DNA from: Paenibacillus ihumii | GTDB lineage: Bacteria > Bacillota > Bacilli > Paenibacillales > Paenibacillaceae | Length of the DNA: 64,000 bases | Direction of reading: 5' to 3' | Assembly: GCF_001403875.1 (NCBI RefSeq) | Contig: NZ_LN884299.1 | Span: 3,262,547-3,326,546 of the forward strand | Shown: piece after piece, positions 51,042 through 59,311 of the stretch | Layout of the letters: every line of letters starts with the position of its first letter | Position numbering within the stretch: the first letter of the stretch is position 1 | Translations under genes and position numbers: made by a program | Notes under the pieces: model-generated | What the model saw: the letters and a program-made list of their open reading frames with translations, nothing else | Databases searched by the model: none | Told to the model about the DNA's origin: nothing

Positions 51042-51404
51042 ATGAATTTCTTGGGACACGTCGTTCGTTTCATCGTATCTGCTCTGGTACTGCTCGTCGT
51101 AGGCTGGCTCGTCCCGCAATTCAGCGTAGGCGGATTTGGCAGCGCCCTTCTGCTTGCTCTGGTTATTGCGCTGCTCGGATGGGCCATTGAGGGGATCTTC
51201 GGAAAAAGAGTCACTCCTTTCGGCCGCGGTATCGTCGGCTTCCTTGCCAGCGCTCTGGTGATCTGGCTGGCCCAGTTCATCATCGCAGGCGTATCCGTAT
51301 CGATCCTCGGAGCGCTGCTGGCTGCCCTCGTCATCGGGATCATCGACTTGTTCATCCCGGTCGGCTCGCCGTTTAATGCGGCAAAGGATAGATCAGGCCG
51401 CTAG
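51042..51404 (+). CDS. Phage-holin-family IV membrane protein (YvlD type)
   Basis: The 120-residue protein has four hydrophobic helices (FIVSALVLLVVGWLVPQF, ALLLALVIALLGWAIEGIF, GIVGFLASALVIWLAQFII, ILGALLAALVIGIIDLFIP). It matches the mycobacterial four-helix holin superfamily, of which YvlD of B. subtilis is an envelope-stress member. There are no lysis genes nearby, so a role in phage release is unlikely. AAAGGAGG precedes the ATG by nine bases. Confidence 0.85.
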   Translation: MNFLGHVVRFIVSALVLLVVGWLVPQFSVGGFGSALLLALVIALLGWAIEGIFGKRVTPFGRGIVGFLASALVIWLAQFIIAGVSVSILGALLAALVIGIIDLFIPVGSPFNAAKDRSGR

Positions 51405-51423
51405 CCTCCGCGCAGCATGGCCT

Positions 51424-51461
51424 GCAGACAGCTCCCTGCTTTTAAGCAGGGGGCTGTCTGC
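51424..51461 (+). terminator. Stem-loop after the holin-like gene
   Basis: GCAGACAGC pairs with GCTGTCTGC around a further CCCTGCTT/AAGCAGGG stem. No T-run follows, so it may only slow transcription. Confidence 0.55.
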
Positions 51462-51574
51462 GTTGCTGGAAAGAGTTCATGAATATTTCAAAACCTTGGC
51501 ATTCGTGCCGAGTTTTTTTGCGCTATGATATAAATAAATTTGTCACAAAATACTTCGTATTAAGGGGGATATTC

Positions 51575-51949
51575 ATGAAAAAGGCTATTGCTTTAATGCT
51601 TAGTTCTGTGTTATTGGTTATCCTGGCTGCTTGCGGCAGCGGCGGCTCCAGCAGCGGTGCCGAGGAGAGCAATCTGAAGCCTGAATCGGAAATTGTCATT
51701 GAGGCGACAAACTTCAAATTCGATCAAGAAGAGTATCGTGTGAAGAAGGATACACCGGTCAAAATTACGTTCAAGAATGTAGAGGGAAATCACGGCATCA
51801 TCATTCCTGGACTGAAGGTTGAGCTGAAGGGCAAGAGCCAATCCAAGGTCGTCGTTCCTAAAGAAGCGGGAGAGTTCGAAATCGCCTGCTCGATTATGTG
51901 CGGTGCAGGCCACTCCACCATGGTCTCCAAGCTGATCGTCGAAGAATAA
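51575..51949 (+). CDS. CuA/cupredoxin-domain lipoprotein (cytochrome oxidase subunit II-like)
   Basis: The 124-residue precursor has a lipoprotein signal (MKKAIALMLSSVLLVILAAC, acylated Cys at residue 20) and a Gly/Ser linker. A cupredoxin domain follows with NFKFDQEEYRVKKDTPVKITFKN and a C-terminal CSIMCGAGHSTM. That motif (C-x3-C-x3-H-x2-M) with the earlier His in GNHGI matches the CuA site of cytochrome c oxidase subunit II. No transmembrane helices or oxidase genes are near. It may hand copper to an oxidase or carry electrons at the outer face. The start at 51575 follows AGGGGG. Confidence 0.8.
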   Translation: MKKAIALMLSSVLLVILAACGSGGSSSGAEESNLKPESEIVIEATNFKFDQEEYRVKKDTPVKITFKNVEGNHGIIIPGLKVELKGKSQSKVVVPKEAGEFEIACSIMCGAGHSTMVSKLIVEE

Positions 51950-51954
51950 GCCAT

Positions 51955-51992
51955 AACGAAGAGCCTTCGGTCAATCCGAGGGCTCTTTCGTT
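51955..51992. terminator. Bidirectional terminator between the CuA lipoprotein and zapA
   Basis: AACGAAGAGCC pairs with GGCTCTTTCGTT (one bulge), with TTCGG/CCGA inside. It ends the rightward lipoprotein gene and, on the other strand, the zapA transcript. Confidence 0.75.
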
Positions 51993-51997
51993 TGCCA

Positions 51998-53548
51998 TTA
52001 TTCATTTCCTGACTGCTCGATCAGCTCGATCCACTCATTGAACTCGGTCTGGAGCTTCGTATAGTCTTCCTTCAGACGATCATACTCCTCCTTCGTCTTC
52101 TCCATTCCCTCGCGCTCCATCTCCCGGGCCGTCTGCAGCAGTCTGTATTCATGGGATACGATCTCATAGCTGCCCGATATTTCCTTCAGCTGCTCCTCCA
52201 GCCTCTGCTTCTCTTCTTCAAGCTCGCGGTATTGCGAGGACAAATCCATAACCTGCTCCCCGCCTGCCGCACACTGCTGCTGCCATTCCTGCAGCTGTCG
52301 CTGGAGATCGGCTTCCGTCTCGCGCCAGGAGGCGAGCTCTTGTTCGGCGGCAGCAAGCTGCTTCCTCCACTCCTGCTCTCTCTGTTCCGCAGCCAGACGG
52401 GAGCTCTCCTGCTCCTCGGCCAGATTGACGTAGCCCTGCAATTCCCGCTCCAGGTCGGTCAGCTTATCGCCAAGCTCCTTCACTTCCTCCCGTAGGCGGG
52501 AATTCTCTTGTGCGGTCGTCCCTGCTGATTGCAGAGTGCTCTCATGCTCCCGCTTGATCCGGTCCAATTCGGATTTCAGGAACTCCGCTTCCTTCTTCAG
52601 CTTGGCGGAATGAGCCTGCTCGCCTTCTAGGCTCTCCTGTGCAGCCGCCGCTTCCTTCTTCGCCGAGCCCAGCTCGGCCTGCAGCTGCTCTACAAGTCCG
52701 TTGGACTCCAGCAGGCTAATCTCAAGGCGGCTAATCTCCTCATTGCGCTTCTCCGCCAGCCTCTGCCAAGATTTCTCGTTCTGAACCGCTTCGGCAGCCT
52801 CCGCGCGCAGCTTCTCCTCGCGTGACTTAGCTTCATCCAGCAGCCCCTGCTGCCGCTTCCTCTCGGCTTCAGCCGCTTGCAGCGACTGCTGGAGGCTCTT
52901 CGTCTGCTGCTCAAGCTTCGCCAAATTCTCCTTCAAACGCTGCTCGGAAGATCTGGCGCTCTGCTCGCGCTGCACAGCTCCCTTCAGCTGCTCGGCAAGC
53001 TTCGCTCGCTCCTCCTTCTCCCGCTTCGCTTCCTGCTCCGTCCCGCGCAGCTTCGCCTGAAGCTGGGACGAGCTTGCCCTCTGCTCCTTCAGCTCGCGCT
53101 CCAGATCGCTAATTCTCGCGTTAAGCTTGCGAGCATCCGCCTCCTGCTCCTTAAGCGCCGTCTCCGCCTTGGCGAGCTGCTCTGAGGCCGCCTTCTTGTC
53201 GCTCTTCAGCTGATGATGCTCCTCCTGCAGCTGCTGGTGGGCTTTCTCCTGCTTGGATTGCAGCGCCTGCATAACGGAGATTTCCTGGGCAAGGTCCGCT
53301 TTCTCCTGTTCCATCTTCCGAAGCTCCTCCTTGAGCTGCTCCGCCTTCATGGCCTCTTCGGCCATACGAACGGCAGCCAGCACTGCAAGGCGCGGCGTAT
53401 CTAAATGGGAGTACACTTTAGCTATGGATTGCATGTGATGATCGACGCGGCGAGCAACCTCTTTCATATAGTCGGCGCTGCTCCCCACGATTTTATAAGA
53501 TGTACCGTAAATTTCAACATTTACACTAATACGGTCAGGGGTAGTCAA
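51998..53548 (-). CDS. zapA: ZapA-domain cell-division protein with a very long coiled coil
   Basis: Residues 1-85 match ZapA, which bundles FtsZ filaments: RISVNVEIYGTSYKIVGSSADYMKEVARRVDHHMQSIAKVYSHLD and RLAVLAAVRMAEE. The remaining 430 residues are almost pure Glu, Gln, Lys, Arg and Leu heptads predicted to be one long coiled coil. ZapA usually has about 85-110 residues in total, so this is over four times the normal length. A TTG at 53548 follows AAGGAGG by nine bases. It sits downstream of pheT, as in B. subtilis. Whether the long form is common in this genus cannot be judged here. Confidence 0.85.
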   Translation of the reverse strand: MTTPDRISVNVEIYGTSYKIVGSSADYMKEVARRVDHHMQSIAKVYSHLDTPRLAVLAAVRMAEEAMKAEQLKEELRKMEQEKADLAQEISVMQALQSKQEKAHQQLQEEHHQLKSDKKAASEQLAKAETALKEQEADARKLNARISDLERELKEQRASSSQLQAKLRGTEQEAKREKEERAKLAEQLKGAVQREQSARSSEQRLKENLAKLEQQTKSLQQSLQAAEAERKRQQGLLDEAKSREEKLRAEAAEAVQNEKSWQRLAEKRNEEISRLEISLLESNGLVEQLQAELGSAKKEAAAAQESLEGEQAHSAKLKKEAEFLKSELDRIKREHESTLQSAGTTAQENSRLREEVKELGDKLTDLERELQGYVNLAEEQESSRLAAEQREQEWRKQLAAAEQELASWRETEADLQRQLQEWQQQCAAGGEQVMDLSSQYRELEEEKQRLEEQLKEISGSYEIVSHEYRLLQTAREMEREGMEKTKEEYDRLKEDYTKLQTEFNEWIELIEQSGNE

Positions 53549-53603
53549 AATGTTGTGCCTCCTTCGGTCCTTACGTTTCATCTAAGCTGTCTGTCCTTGC
53601 ACG

Positions 53604-53647
53604 AAAGTCACATCGAATCGATACTTAACTTGATTCGATGTGACTTT
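53604..53647 (-). terminator. Stem-loop between pheT and zapA
   Basis: A perfect 16-bp stem (AAAGTCACATCGAATC/GATTCGATGTGACTTT) lies 13 bases after the pheT stop. The T-run is short. Confidence 0.75.
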
Positions 53648-53659
53648 GTTCAATTCCTG

Positions 53660-56116
53660 CTATTTTCTTAATTCAGCCGCAAAAGTTTGCTCTAGCACCG
53701 ACACAACCTGGCCATGTACAGCAGCGATCTCCTCGTCGGTCAGCGTGCGCTCCTTATGGCGGTATACCAAAGACAAAGCTACGCTTTTCTTGTTTTCACC
53801 CAGCTTGCTGCCCGTATACACGTCAAATACGTTCAGCTCTTCGAGCAGGTCGCCCGCCGTATTCCGAATGGCAGCCAGGAGCGAGCCCGCTTCCACATCC
53901 GTGTCAACGACGACGGCAATGTCCCGCTGCATGGAAGGGAAGCGAGGCAGATCGCGGTATACAGCAGTATCCCCCGCATACTGGTATACCGGCTCCAGAA
54001 GCAGCTCCGCAACATAGGTATCCTCAAGGTCATGCTCACGCTGCAGCTCGGGATGAAGCTGACCGAGCGAGCCGAGCCGCTGCCTGCCTGTCGGCGCATT
54101 TAAATATACGGAAGCCGAACGCCCCGGATGGAAGCCTTCCGGCGCATCCGCTTCATAGCTGACAAGCTCTCCGATGCCGAGATATCCGAAAATGCTCTCA
54201 AGCACACCCTTCAGATCGAAGAAATCGACCTTCTCCGGACTTGCATTCCAGCGCTTCTCTTCACGATCACCGGCAAGCAGCAAGCCCAGCACCGGGATTT
54301 CCCGCGGCTGCTTCGTCAATTTCTCTTCGTTCGTCAGAAAGACGCTGCCCATCTCGAACAGGGCAAGATTATCCAGCTTCCTGTTGCGGTTATAGGCGGC
54401 AATTTGAATCAAGCCGGGAATAAGGCTTATGCGGAGCACGCTGCGATCCTCGCTCATCGGCATCGCCAGCTTCACTTCGCGTCCTCCTTCATCCAGCTTG
54501 GGAAACAATGGACCGAATCCTTCATGGATGAAGGAGTATCCCATCACTTCCTGCAGGCCCCCATGGACCAGCAATCCCCGCAAAGCACGGCGCAGCGCCT
54601 GCGGCCTCGTGTATCCCCCGGCCGTTGTCGGCCCTTCGATCGCCGTCGTCGGAATGTTGTCATATCCGTACAGCCGGGCTACCTCTTCGATCAAATCCAC
54701 ATCCCGCGTAATGTCGCCGCGGCGGGTAGGCACGCGAACCTCCAGCATACCGCCTGCCGCCTCCCCGCACTCGAAATGCAAGCGGGCGAAAATCGCCTTC
54801 GTCTCCAAGGAGGAAATATCCGTACCTAAGTATGCGTTTAATTTCGCCAAAGAGAGCTGGATGATCTTGTCCTCCGCCTCTGAAACGACACTCTCAACGA
54901 TTCCTTGATGCACCTTGCCTCCGGCGTAGAGCGCCATCAGTTCAGCCGCCCGGTTCAAAGCTGGAATCACCGCCTTAGGATCAACCTCTTTCTCAAAACG
55001 CAGGGATGCTTCGGAACGCAGCCCCAGATTGCGCGAGGTTCTGCGAACAGAGCCGCCGTCAAATTTGGCGGATTCCAGCACGATGTTCACCGTACTTGCA
55101 GTCACCTCGGTATCGAGTCCGCCCATCACGCCGGCGAGACCGACCGGCCGATCCTCGCCGTCGACGATCAGAAGGGCACCCGCCTCCAGTTCTCTTTCCT
55201 GGCCGTCCAGTGTGACCAGCTTCTCGCCCGCTCTGGCTTTACGGACTCCAATGACACCGCCTTGTATAGTATCCGCGTCGAACGCATGTAGCGGCTGGCC
55301 GTATTCCAGCATGACATAGTTGGTAATGTCCACGATGTTATTGATCGGGCGGATTCCCGCCGCTATCAAGCGATTCTGCATCCACTGCGGGGACGAACCG
55401 ATCGTTACGCCGGAAATGTATCTAACCGCATAACGGCTGCACAGCTCGTCCGCTTCAATTTTGACCGAGACCCGTTCCTTGGCCGGCTCCCCTGCCTCTA
55501 CAAGCTTCTTCTCCGGCTCCGGCAGCTTGACCTCCCTGCCCAAAATAGCCGCAACCTCATAGGCAGCCCCAAGCATGCTCAGACAGTCGGATCTGTTCGG
55601 TGTAAGATCGAAATCAAGCACCTTATCATCCAACCCCAGCAGCTGTGCGATCGGCGCGCCTATTTCGGTGCCTTCAGGCAGCACCAGAATTCCTTCCTGC
55701 TGCTCCTTCGGAAGCAGCTTGTCATTCAGGCCGAGCTCCTTGGCAGAGCAGATCATCCCTTGGGAGAGCATGCCGCGCAGCTTGGCCTTCTTGATGTCCA
55801 GCCCGCCGGGAAGCTTGGCGCCAACGAGCGCGACAGGCACCATCTGGCCCGCGTCAACGTTCTTAGCGCCGCAGACGATTTGCAAATCCTCTTCCTGGCC
55901 CGCATCGACGATGCATACATTCAGCTTATCCGCGTCAGGATGCTTCTCCTTGCTTTTTACATAACCGGCAACGACTTTCGTAACTCCCTTGTTCCGGTCC
56001 TCGACCGCATCGATCTCGATGCCCGAGCGGGTAATTTGCTCGGCCAATTCCTCAATGTTGATTTGATCCAATGACACATATTCCGACAACCATTCGGTTG
56101 ATACTTTCATGCTCAA
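53660..56116 (-). CDS. pheT: Phenylalanyl-tRNA synthetase beta subunit
   Basis: The 818-residue subunit has the parts of bacterial PheT. It starts MKVSTEWLSEYV, then the tRNA-binding EMAP-like domain (KEKHPDADKLNVCIVDAG, QIVCGAKNVDAGQMVPVALVGAKLPGG). B3/B4 editing domains carry FDLTPNRSDCLSMLG and IVDITNYVMLEYGQPLHAFD. B5 has RDVDLIEEVARLYGYDNIP, and the C-terminal ferredoxin-fold anticodon domain has FPSMQRDIAVVVD. It pairs with PheS as a heterotetramer. It begins 23 bases after pheS, behind AAGGAAGGGAA. Confidence 0.97.
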   Translation of the reverse strand: MSMKVSTEWLSEYVSLDQINIEELAEQITRSGIEIDAVEDRNKGVTKVVAGYVKSKEKHPDADKLNVCIVDAGQEEDLQIVCGAKNVDAGQMVPVALVGAKLPGGLDIKKAKLRGMLSQGMICSAKELGLNDKLLPKEQQEGILVLPEGTEIGAPIAQLLGLDDKVLDFDLTPNRSDCLSMLGAAYEVAAILGREVKLPEPEKKLVEAGEPAKERVSVKIEADELCSRYAVRYISGVTIGSSPQWMQNRLIAAGIRPINNIVDITNYVMLEYGQPLHAFDADTIQGGVIGVRKARAGEKLVTLDGQERELEAGALLIVDGEDRPVGLAGVMGGLDTEVTASTVNIVLESAKFDGGSVRRTSRNLGLRSEASLRFEKEVDPKAVIPALNRAAELMALYAGGKVHQGIVESVVSEAEDKIIQLSLAKLNAYLGTDISSLETKAIFARLHFECGEAAGGMLEVRVPTRRGDITRDVDLIEEVARLYGYDNIPTTAIEGPTTAGGYTRPQALRRALRGLLVHGGLQEVMGYSFIHEGFGPLFPKLDEGGREVKLAMPMSEDRSVLRISLIPGLIQIAAYNRNRKLDNLALFEMGSVFLTNEEKLTKQPREIPVLGLLLAGDREEKRWNASPEKVDFFDLKGVLESIFGYLGIGELVSYEADAPEGFHPGRSASVYLNAPTGRQRLGSLGQLHPELQREHDLEDTYVAELLLEPVYQYAGDTAVYRDLPRFPSMQRDIAVVVDTDVEAGSLLAAIRNTAGDLLEELNVFDVYTGSKLGENKKSVALSLVYRHKERTLTDEEIAAVHGQVVSVLEQTFAAELRK

Positions 56117-56139
56117 ATTCCCTTCCTTCTTATAGAGGT

Positions 56140-57174
56140 TTAAATTCGGGCGAACTGCCCCAAGAAGCGCAGATCATTATTAAAGAAATGGCGAATATCA
56201 TCCACGCCGTATTTCAGCATTGCAATTCGCTCTACGCCCATCCCGAAAGCAAAACCGCTGTATTGCTCCGGATCGTAGCCGCTCATTTCCAGAACGCGAG
56301 GGTGAACCATGCCGCTGCCCAAAATCTCAAGCCAGCCGGTGTTTTTGCATACCCGGCAGCCGTCTCCGCCGCATTTCACACAGGTGACATCCACTTCGAC
56401 GCTAGGCTCAGTGAACGGGAAAAAGCTTGGACGCAGCCGGATTTGCGTGTTCGGCCCGAACATCTCGCGCGTGAATTGCAGCAGGGTCCCCTTCAGGTCG
56501 CTCATGCGAATGTTCTTGCCAATCACCAGGCCTTCGATCTGATGGAACTGGAAGGAGTGGGTAGCATCGTCATCATCGCGCCGATATACGCGTCCGGGGC
56601 AAATGACCTTCACAGGCACCTCGCCCTTCATCGCTTCCATCGTCCGAACCTGTACCGGGGAGGTTTGCGTGCGCATCAGCAGCTCCTCGGTCAGATAGAA
56701 GGAATCCTGCATATCGCGGGCAGGGTGGTTCTTCGGCAAATTAAGCGCTTCGAAGTTATAGTAGTCGGTCTCGACCTCAGGCCCCTCCGCGATCCGGTAG
56801 CCCATCCCGATGAAAATGTCTTCGATGTCCTGGATGACCTGATTCAGCGGATGAATGCCTCCCTGCTTCAACGGACGGCCAGGCAGGGTGACGTCTACCT
56901 TCTCTGCGGCAAGCCGCTCTTCCGTCTCCCGTCTTTGGAAATACTGCTGCTTCTCTTCCACCAGCGCTTCAATCGCCGAGCGAACCTCATTGGCTACCTG
57001 GCCAATCACCGGGCGTTCCTCTGCGCTTAATGCGCCCATGCCTCGCAAAATTTCCGTCAGCGCGCCCTTCTTGCCCAAATATTTGACCCTAAGGTCGTTC
57101 AATTGAGCTGCATCGGCCACCGAATTCAACTGGGCTACAGCTTCGTGTTTGAGTGCTTCCAAACGTTCTTTCAT
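56140..57174 (-). CDS. pheS: Phenylalanyl-tRNA synthetase alpha subunit
   Basis: The 344-residue catalytic subunit begins with a coiled-coil tRNA-binding segment ([16 protein letters not shown]) and has the class II core: [12 protein letters not shown] (motif 1 region), [26 protein letters not shown] (motif 2), and [25 protein letters not shown] (motif 3). It binds phenylalanine and ATP and charges tRNA-Phe together with PheT. A T-box leader lies upstream. Confidence 0.97.
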   Translation of the reverse strand: MKERLEALKHEAVAQLNSVADAAQLNDLRVKYLGKKGALTEILRGMGALSAEERPVIGQVANEVRSAIEALVEEKQQYFQRRETEERLAAEKVDVTLPGRPLKQGGIHPLNQVIQDIEDIFIGMGYRIAEGPEVETDYYNFEALNLPKNHPARDMQDSFYLTEELLMRTQTSPVQVRTMEAMKGEVPVKVICPGRVYRRDDDDATHSFQFHQIEGLVIGKNIRMSDLKGTLLQFTREMFGPNTQIRLRPSFFPFTEPSVEVDVTCVKCGGDGCRVCKNTGWLEILGSGMVHPRVLEMSGYDPEQYSGFAFGMGVERIAMLKYGVDDIRHFFNNDLRFLGQFARI

Positions 57175-57320
57175 CGATAATCCTCCTTAGGTTGAATAAG
57201 AAAAACGTTTACCGGCTGGTCTCCCGGCAAGGAACCGCGATTAACGGCTGTTTGCCTGGAATGAACAGAATAGTTCAGGTCCGCCGAAAACTTGTGGATT
57301 CCATTAGCTGAAACAAAAAA

Positions 57321-57352
57321 AGGCCTTTCTCCCTGAAAGGGACGAAAAGACC
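57321..57352 (-). terminator. Regulated terminator of the pheS T-box leader
   Basis: AGGCCTTTCTCCCT pairs with AGGGACGAAAAGACC (with small mismatches), followed by TTTTTTTG on the minus strand. It is the terminator arm of the T-box switch. Confidence 0.85.
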
Positions 57353-57640
57353 GTGGTACCACCCTTGTTAGAGCATAAGCAGGAAATGCAAATGCACTTG
57401 CTGTACAATTGGCGGGTTAGGGACAACCCTTCGCCTACTAATTTGGCTCTCACTCGAGCGACATAACGGATCGCGGCCGGTATACCCCTACAGCCACGCT
57501 TATGGCGGGTTCAGGGAACTGCTCAGGAGCGAACTTCGGCAGTCTGTTTCCCTAGAGTCGCTCTCAGTCTGCGGCGGCTCTTCCCTGGAAGGAGGCTTCT
57601 GCTTACTCTTCTCCATCATCGCATTTGCATATAGCATCGA
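57321..57640 (-). promoter_or_regulatory. T-box riboswitch upstream of pheST
   Basis: The minus strand holds the T-box GGGTGGTACCACGG (57364-57351) before a terminator, with a long structured leader upstream to about 57640. That leader includes GGAGAAGAGTAAGC and CTGAGAGCG, which resemble stem I elements. The UGGU bulge would pair with the ACCA end of tRNA-Phe. The TTC specifier could not be fixed by eye. The 5' limit is approximate. Confidence 0.88.
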
Positions 57641-57676
57641 ATCACTCCACAGCCCGAGGGCAGCGGCTTATTTGTT

Positions 57677-57705
57677 ATTATATGCAAAGTTGGCTGCAAT
57701 GGCAA
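57677..57705 (-). promoter_or_regulatory. Sigma-A promoter of pheST
   Basis: On the minus strand TTGCCA (57705-57700), 17 bases and TATAAT (57682-57677) give a start near 57670 and a leader of about 500 bases. Confidence 0.7.
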
Positions 57706-57802
57706 GGTTATCGCTGTCAGGCAAGCCTACTTTCATGAAGTACAGGAAATATGCTAAATTATATTCACTGAATATACTGAGCATAAGCAAGGAGCTGACA
57801 TC

Positions 57803-58033
57803 ATGAACGGTAGACTGCGCAGCAGCGTTAAGCAAGGCCTGACCGTCGATATTGTCCTTAAAAAGGATCAGGCCACCGGCCGGCTGACCCGCGGCATCGT
57901 CAAGGATATTCTGACCCATTCAGCCAACCACCCGCACGGCATCAAAGTCCGTCTTCAGGACGGCCAGATCGGCCGCGTCAAAGCGATTATTACTAACTCC
58001 CCGAGCGAAGCAGAGAAGAAGGAAGAAAATTAA
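57803..58033 (+). CDS. ywbE: YwbE family protein
   Basis: The 76-residue protein matches YwbE (DUF2196): MNGRLRSSVKQGLTVDIVLKKDQATGRLTRGIVKDILTHSANHPHGIKVRL and GQIGRVK. It is a small, basic, beta-rich protein of unknown role, cytoplasmic by composition. AAGGAG precedes the ATG by nine bases. It is divergent from pheST and ends at its own terminator. Confidence 0.9.
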   Translation: MNGRLRSSVKQGLTVDIVLKKDQATGRLTRGIVKDILTHSANHPHGIKVRLQDGQIGRVKAIITNSPSEAEKKEEN

Positions 58034-58052
58034 TGGTTCAAGCACAAAAAGA

Positions 58053-58074
58053 ACGGGCAGCGCCGGCTGCCCGT
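58053..58074 (+). terminator. Terminator of ywbE
   Basis: ACGGGCAGC pairs with GCTGCCCGT (loop GCCG) and is followed by CTTCTTTACTTTC. Confidence 0.8.
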
Positions 58075-58110
58075 CTTCTTTACTTTCTAAAATAGCTAGA
58101 AGAATATGAT

Positions 58111-58818
58111 TTACCAGGATCTCCGATGCTGTCCTGCATCCCTTGATCCAAGGTCATTTGCCCGTTCCCCGTTCTCATTCCGTTCATTCATGGCTCGCTC
58201 TCCATCCTGCGGCGGAATTTCCTGATAGAATGTTCCCGCCGTCTCTCTAGTTTCCATCCCTGTGCTTGGCGCTCCGGCTTCCCTATGCAGCGCCGTATTG
58301 GTACGATCGGCGTCGGTCAAGCCGAAATTTTGGGAATTCAAGGCGCGGTTGTCGCGGAAAATCCGATAAATGAGGCTGCTTTGCTCTTCTTCGGCATCAA
58401 CGAGCACAAGAATCCGGCCATGCTCTACATAGCTGCCATATTCCTTCGCTTCATCCTCGGGAATGCCCAGGCCGATTAGTCCGCCCACCAGTCCGCCCGC
58501 TCCGGCCCCTACGGCAGCCCCCGTAAGCGCAGCAGCAATAGGACCTGCAGCGATGATCGGACCGATCCCGGGTATTGCAAGCGCGCCAAGGCCTGCCAGC
58601 AGCCCTGTAAGCCCGCCTAATATGCCTCCCGTGGCCGCTCCGGACGCTGCGCCCTCCGGCGCTTTCGTCCCGGTATTTTCCCGTACAGAATCACTGTGGT
58701 CTCTATTCCTGCCAACGACCGAAATGTCATCGACCGGATAGCCGTGCCGTTTTAAATCCTCTATTGCCTTTGTTGCATCCTGTTCCGAAGCAAAGACGCC
58801 AACGATTTTCTTCATCAT
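58111..58818 (-). CDS. YflT-type general stress protein with glycine zipper
   Basis: Residues 1-40 match the YflT domain (KKIVGVFASEQDATKAIEDLKRHGYPVDDISVVGR) of general stress proteins. A long Gly/Ala-rich, zipper-like hydrophobic stretch follows (residues about 58-115, GAATGGILGGLTGLLAGLGALAIPG and on), then GIPEDEAKEYGSYVEHGRILVLVDA with the repeated stress-protein motif. A polar tail rich in Asn, Glu and Arg ends in HRRSW. It may associate with membranes. GAGGAGGT lies seven bases before the start. No sigma-B promoter was located. Confidence 0.8.
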   Translation of the reverse strand: MMKKIVGVFASEQDATKAIEDLKRHGYPVDDISVVGRNRDHSDSVRENTGTKAPEGAASGAATGGILGGLTGLLAGLGALAIPGIGPIIAAGPIAAALTGAAVGAGAGGLVGGLIGLGIPEDEAKEYGSYVEHGRILVLVDAEEEQSSLIYRIFRDNRALNSQNFGLTDADRTNTALHREAGAPSTGMETRETAGTFYQEIPPQDGERAMNERNENGERANDLGSRDAGQHRRSW

Positions 58819-58922
58819 GTCCAGTACCTCCTCAGGAATGTCGGGTTGATAACGCTACACTGGATAATTAACCACTGCGGCAGCATTTAAACGCTGATTG
58901 GGAAGTACTGCTGAAAATAAAA

Positions 58923-58942
58923 AAACTGCCCGTTGGCAGTTT
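58923..58942 (-). terminator. Terminator of the tRNA pair
   Basis: AAACTGCC pairs with GGCAGTTT and is followed on the minus strand by TTTTATTTTC. Confidence 0.85.
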
Positions 58943-58958
58943 GTCGTTTACTTAATAA

Positions 58959-59032
58959 TGGAGCGGGTGATGGGAATCGAACCCACGCTACCAGCTTGGA
59001 AGGCTGGAGTTCTACCATTGAACTACACCCGC
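58959..59032 (-). tRNA. tRNA-Gly (anticodon TCC)
   Basis: The minus strand folds as a tRNA: acceptor GCGGGTG/CACCCGC, D arm around AGTTCAATGGTAGAACT, anticodon arm CCAGC-CTTCCAA-GCTGG with TCC, T arm GTGGGTTCGATTCCCAT. U is the discriminator and an encoded CCA follows. It reads GGA codons. Confidence 0.96.
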
Positions 59033-59102
59033 ATATATACCCACAAAAGTGACGATATGCTCTACAGCGAATTCCGATGACTTCTGAGGGCCTATTGTAT
59101 AG

Positions 59103-59179
59103 TGGTCGGGACGACACGATTTGAACATGCGACCCCCTGGTCCCAAACCAGGTGCTCTACCAAGCTGAGCTACGTCCCG
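59103..59179 (-). tRNA. tRNA-Pro (anticodon TGG)
   Basis: The minus strand has acceptor CGGGACG/CGTCCCG, a D arm with AGCTCAGCTTGGTAGAGC, an anticodon arm CCTGG-TTTGGGA-CCAGG with TGG, and T arm TCGCATGTTCAAATCGTG. A is the discriminator and CCA is encoded. It is cotranscribed ahead of tRNA-Gly. Confidence 0.96.
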
Positions 59180-59218
59180 AAGCTTCAATCGAGTCAATTG
59201 CTCGTGAAGACAAAAATA

Positions 59219-59247
59219 AATATACCACTTCTACCGCCGCTTTGCAA
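59219..59247 (-). promoter_or_regulatory. Sigma-A promoter of the tRNA pair
   Basis: On the minus strand TTGCAA (59247-59242), 17 bases and TATATT (59224-59219) lie 40 bases before tRNA-Pro. Confidence 0.65.
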
Positions 59248-59311
59248 CAGCTAATTTATGGCATTTTTATTCCGTTAGCAGTTAGCGAGGAGAGGGAAGG
59301 CGCCCCCTGCG

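Noticed and set aside
51042-51404. Holin-family protein as sign of a prophage
   Set aside because: No endolysin, capsid, integrase or other phage gene is near; the YvlD group of this family is chromosomal.
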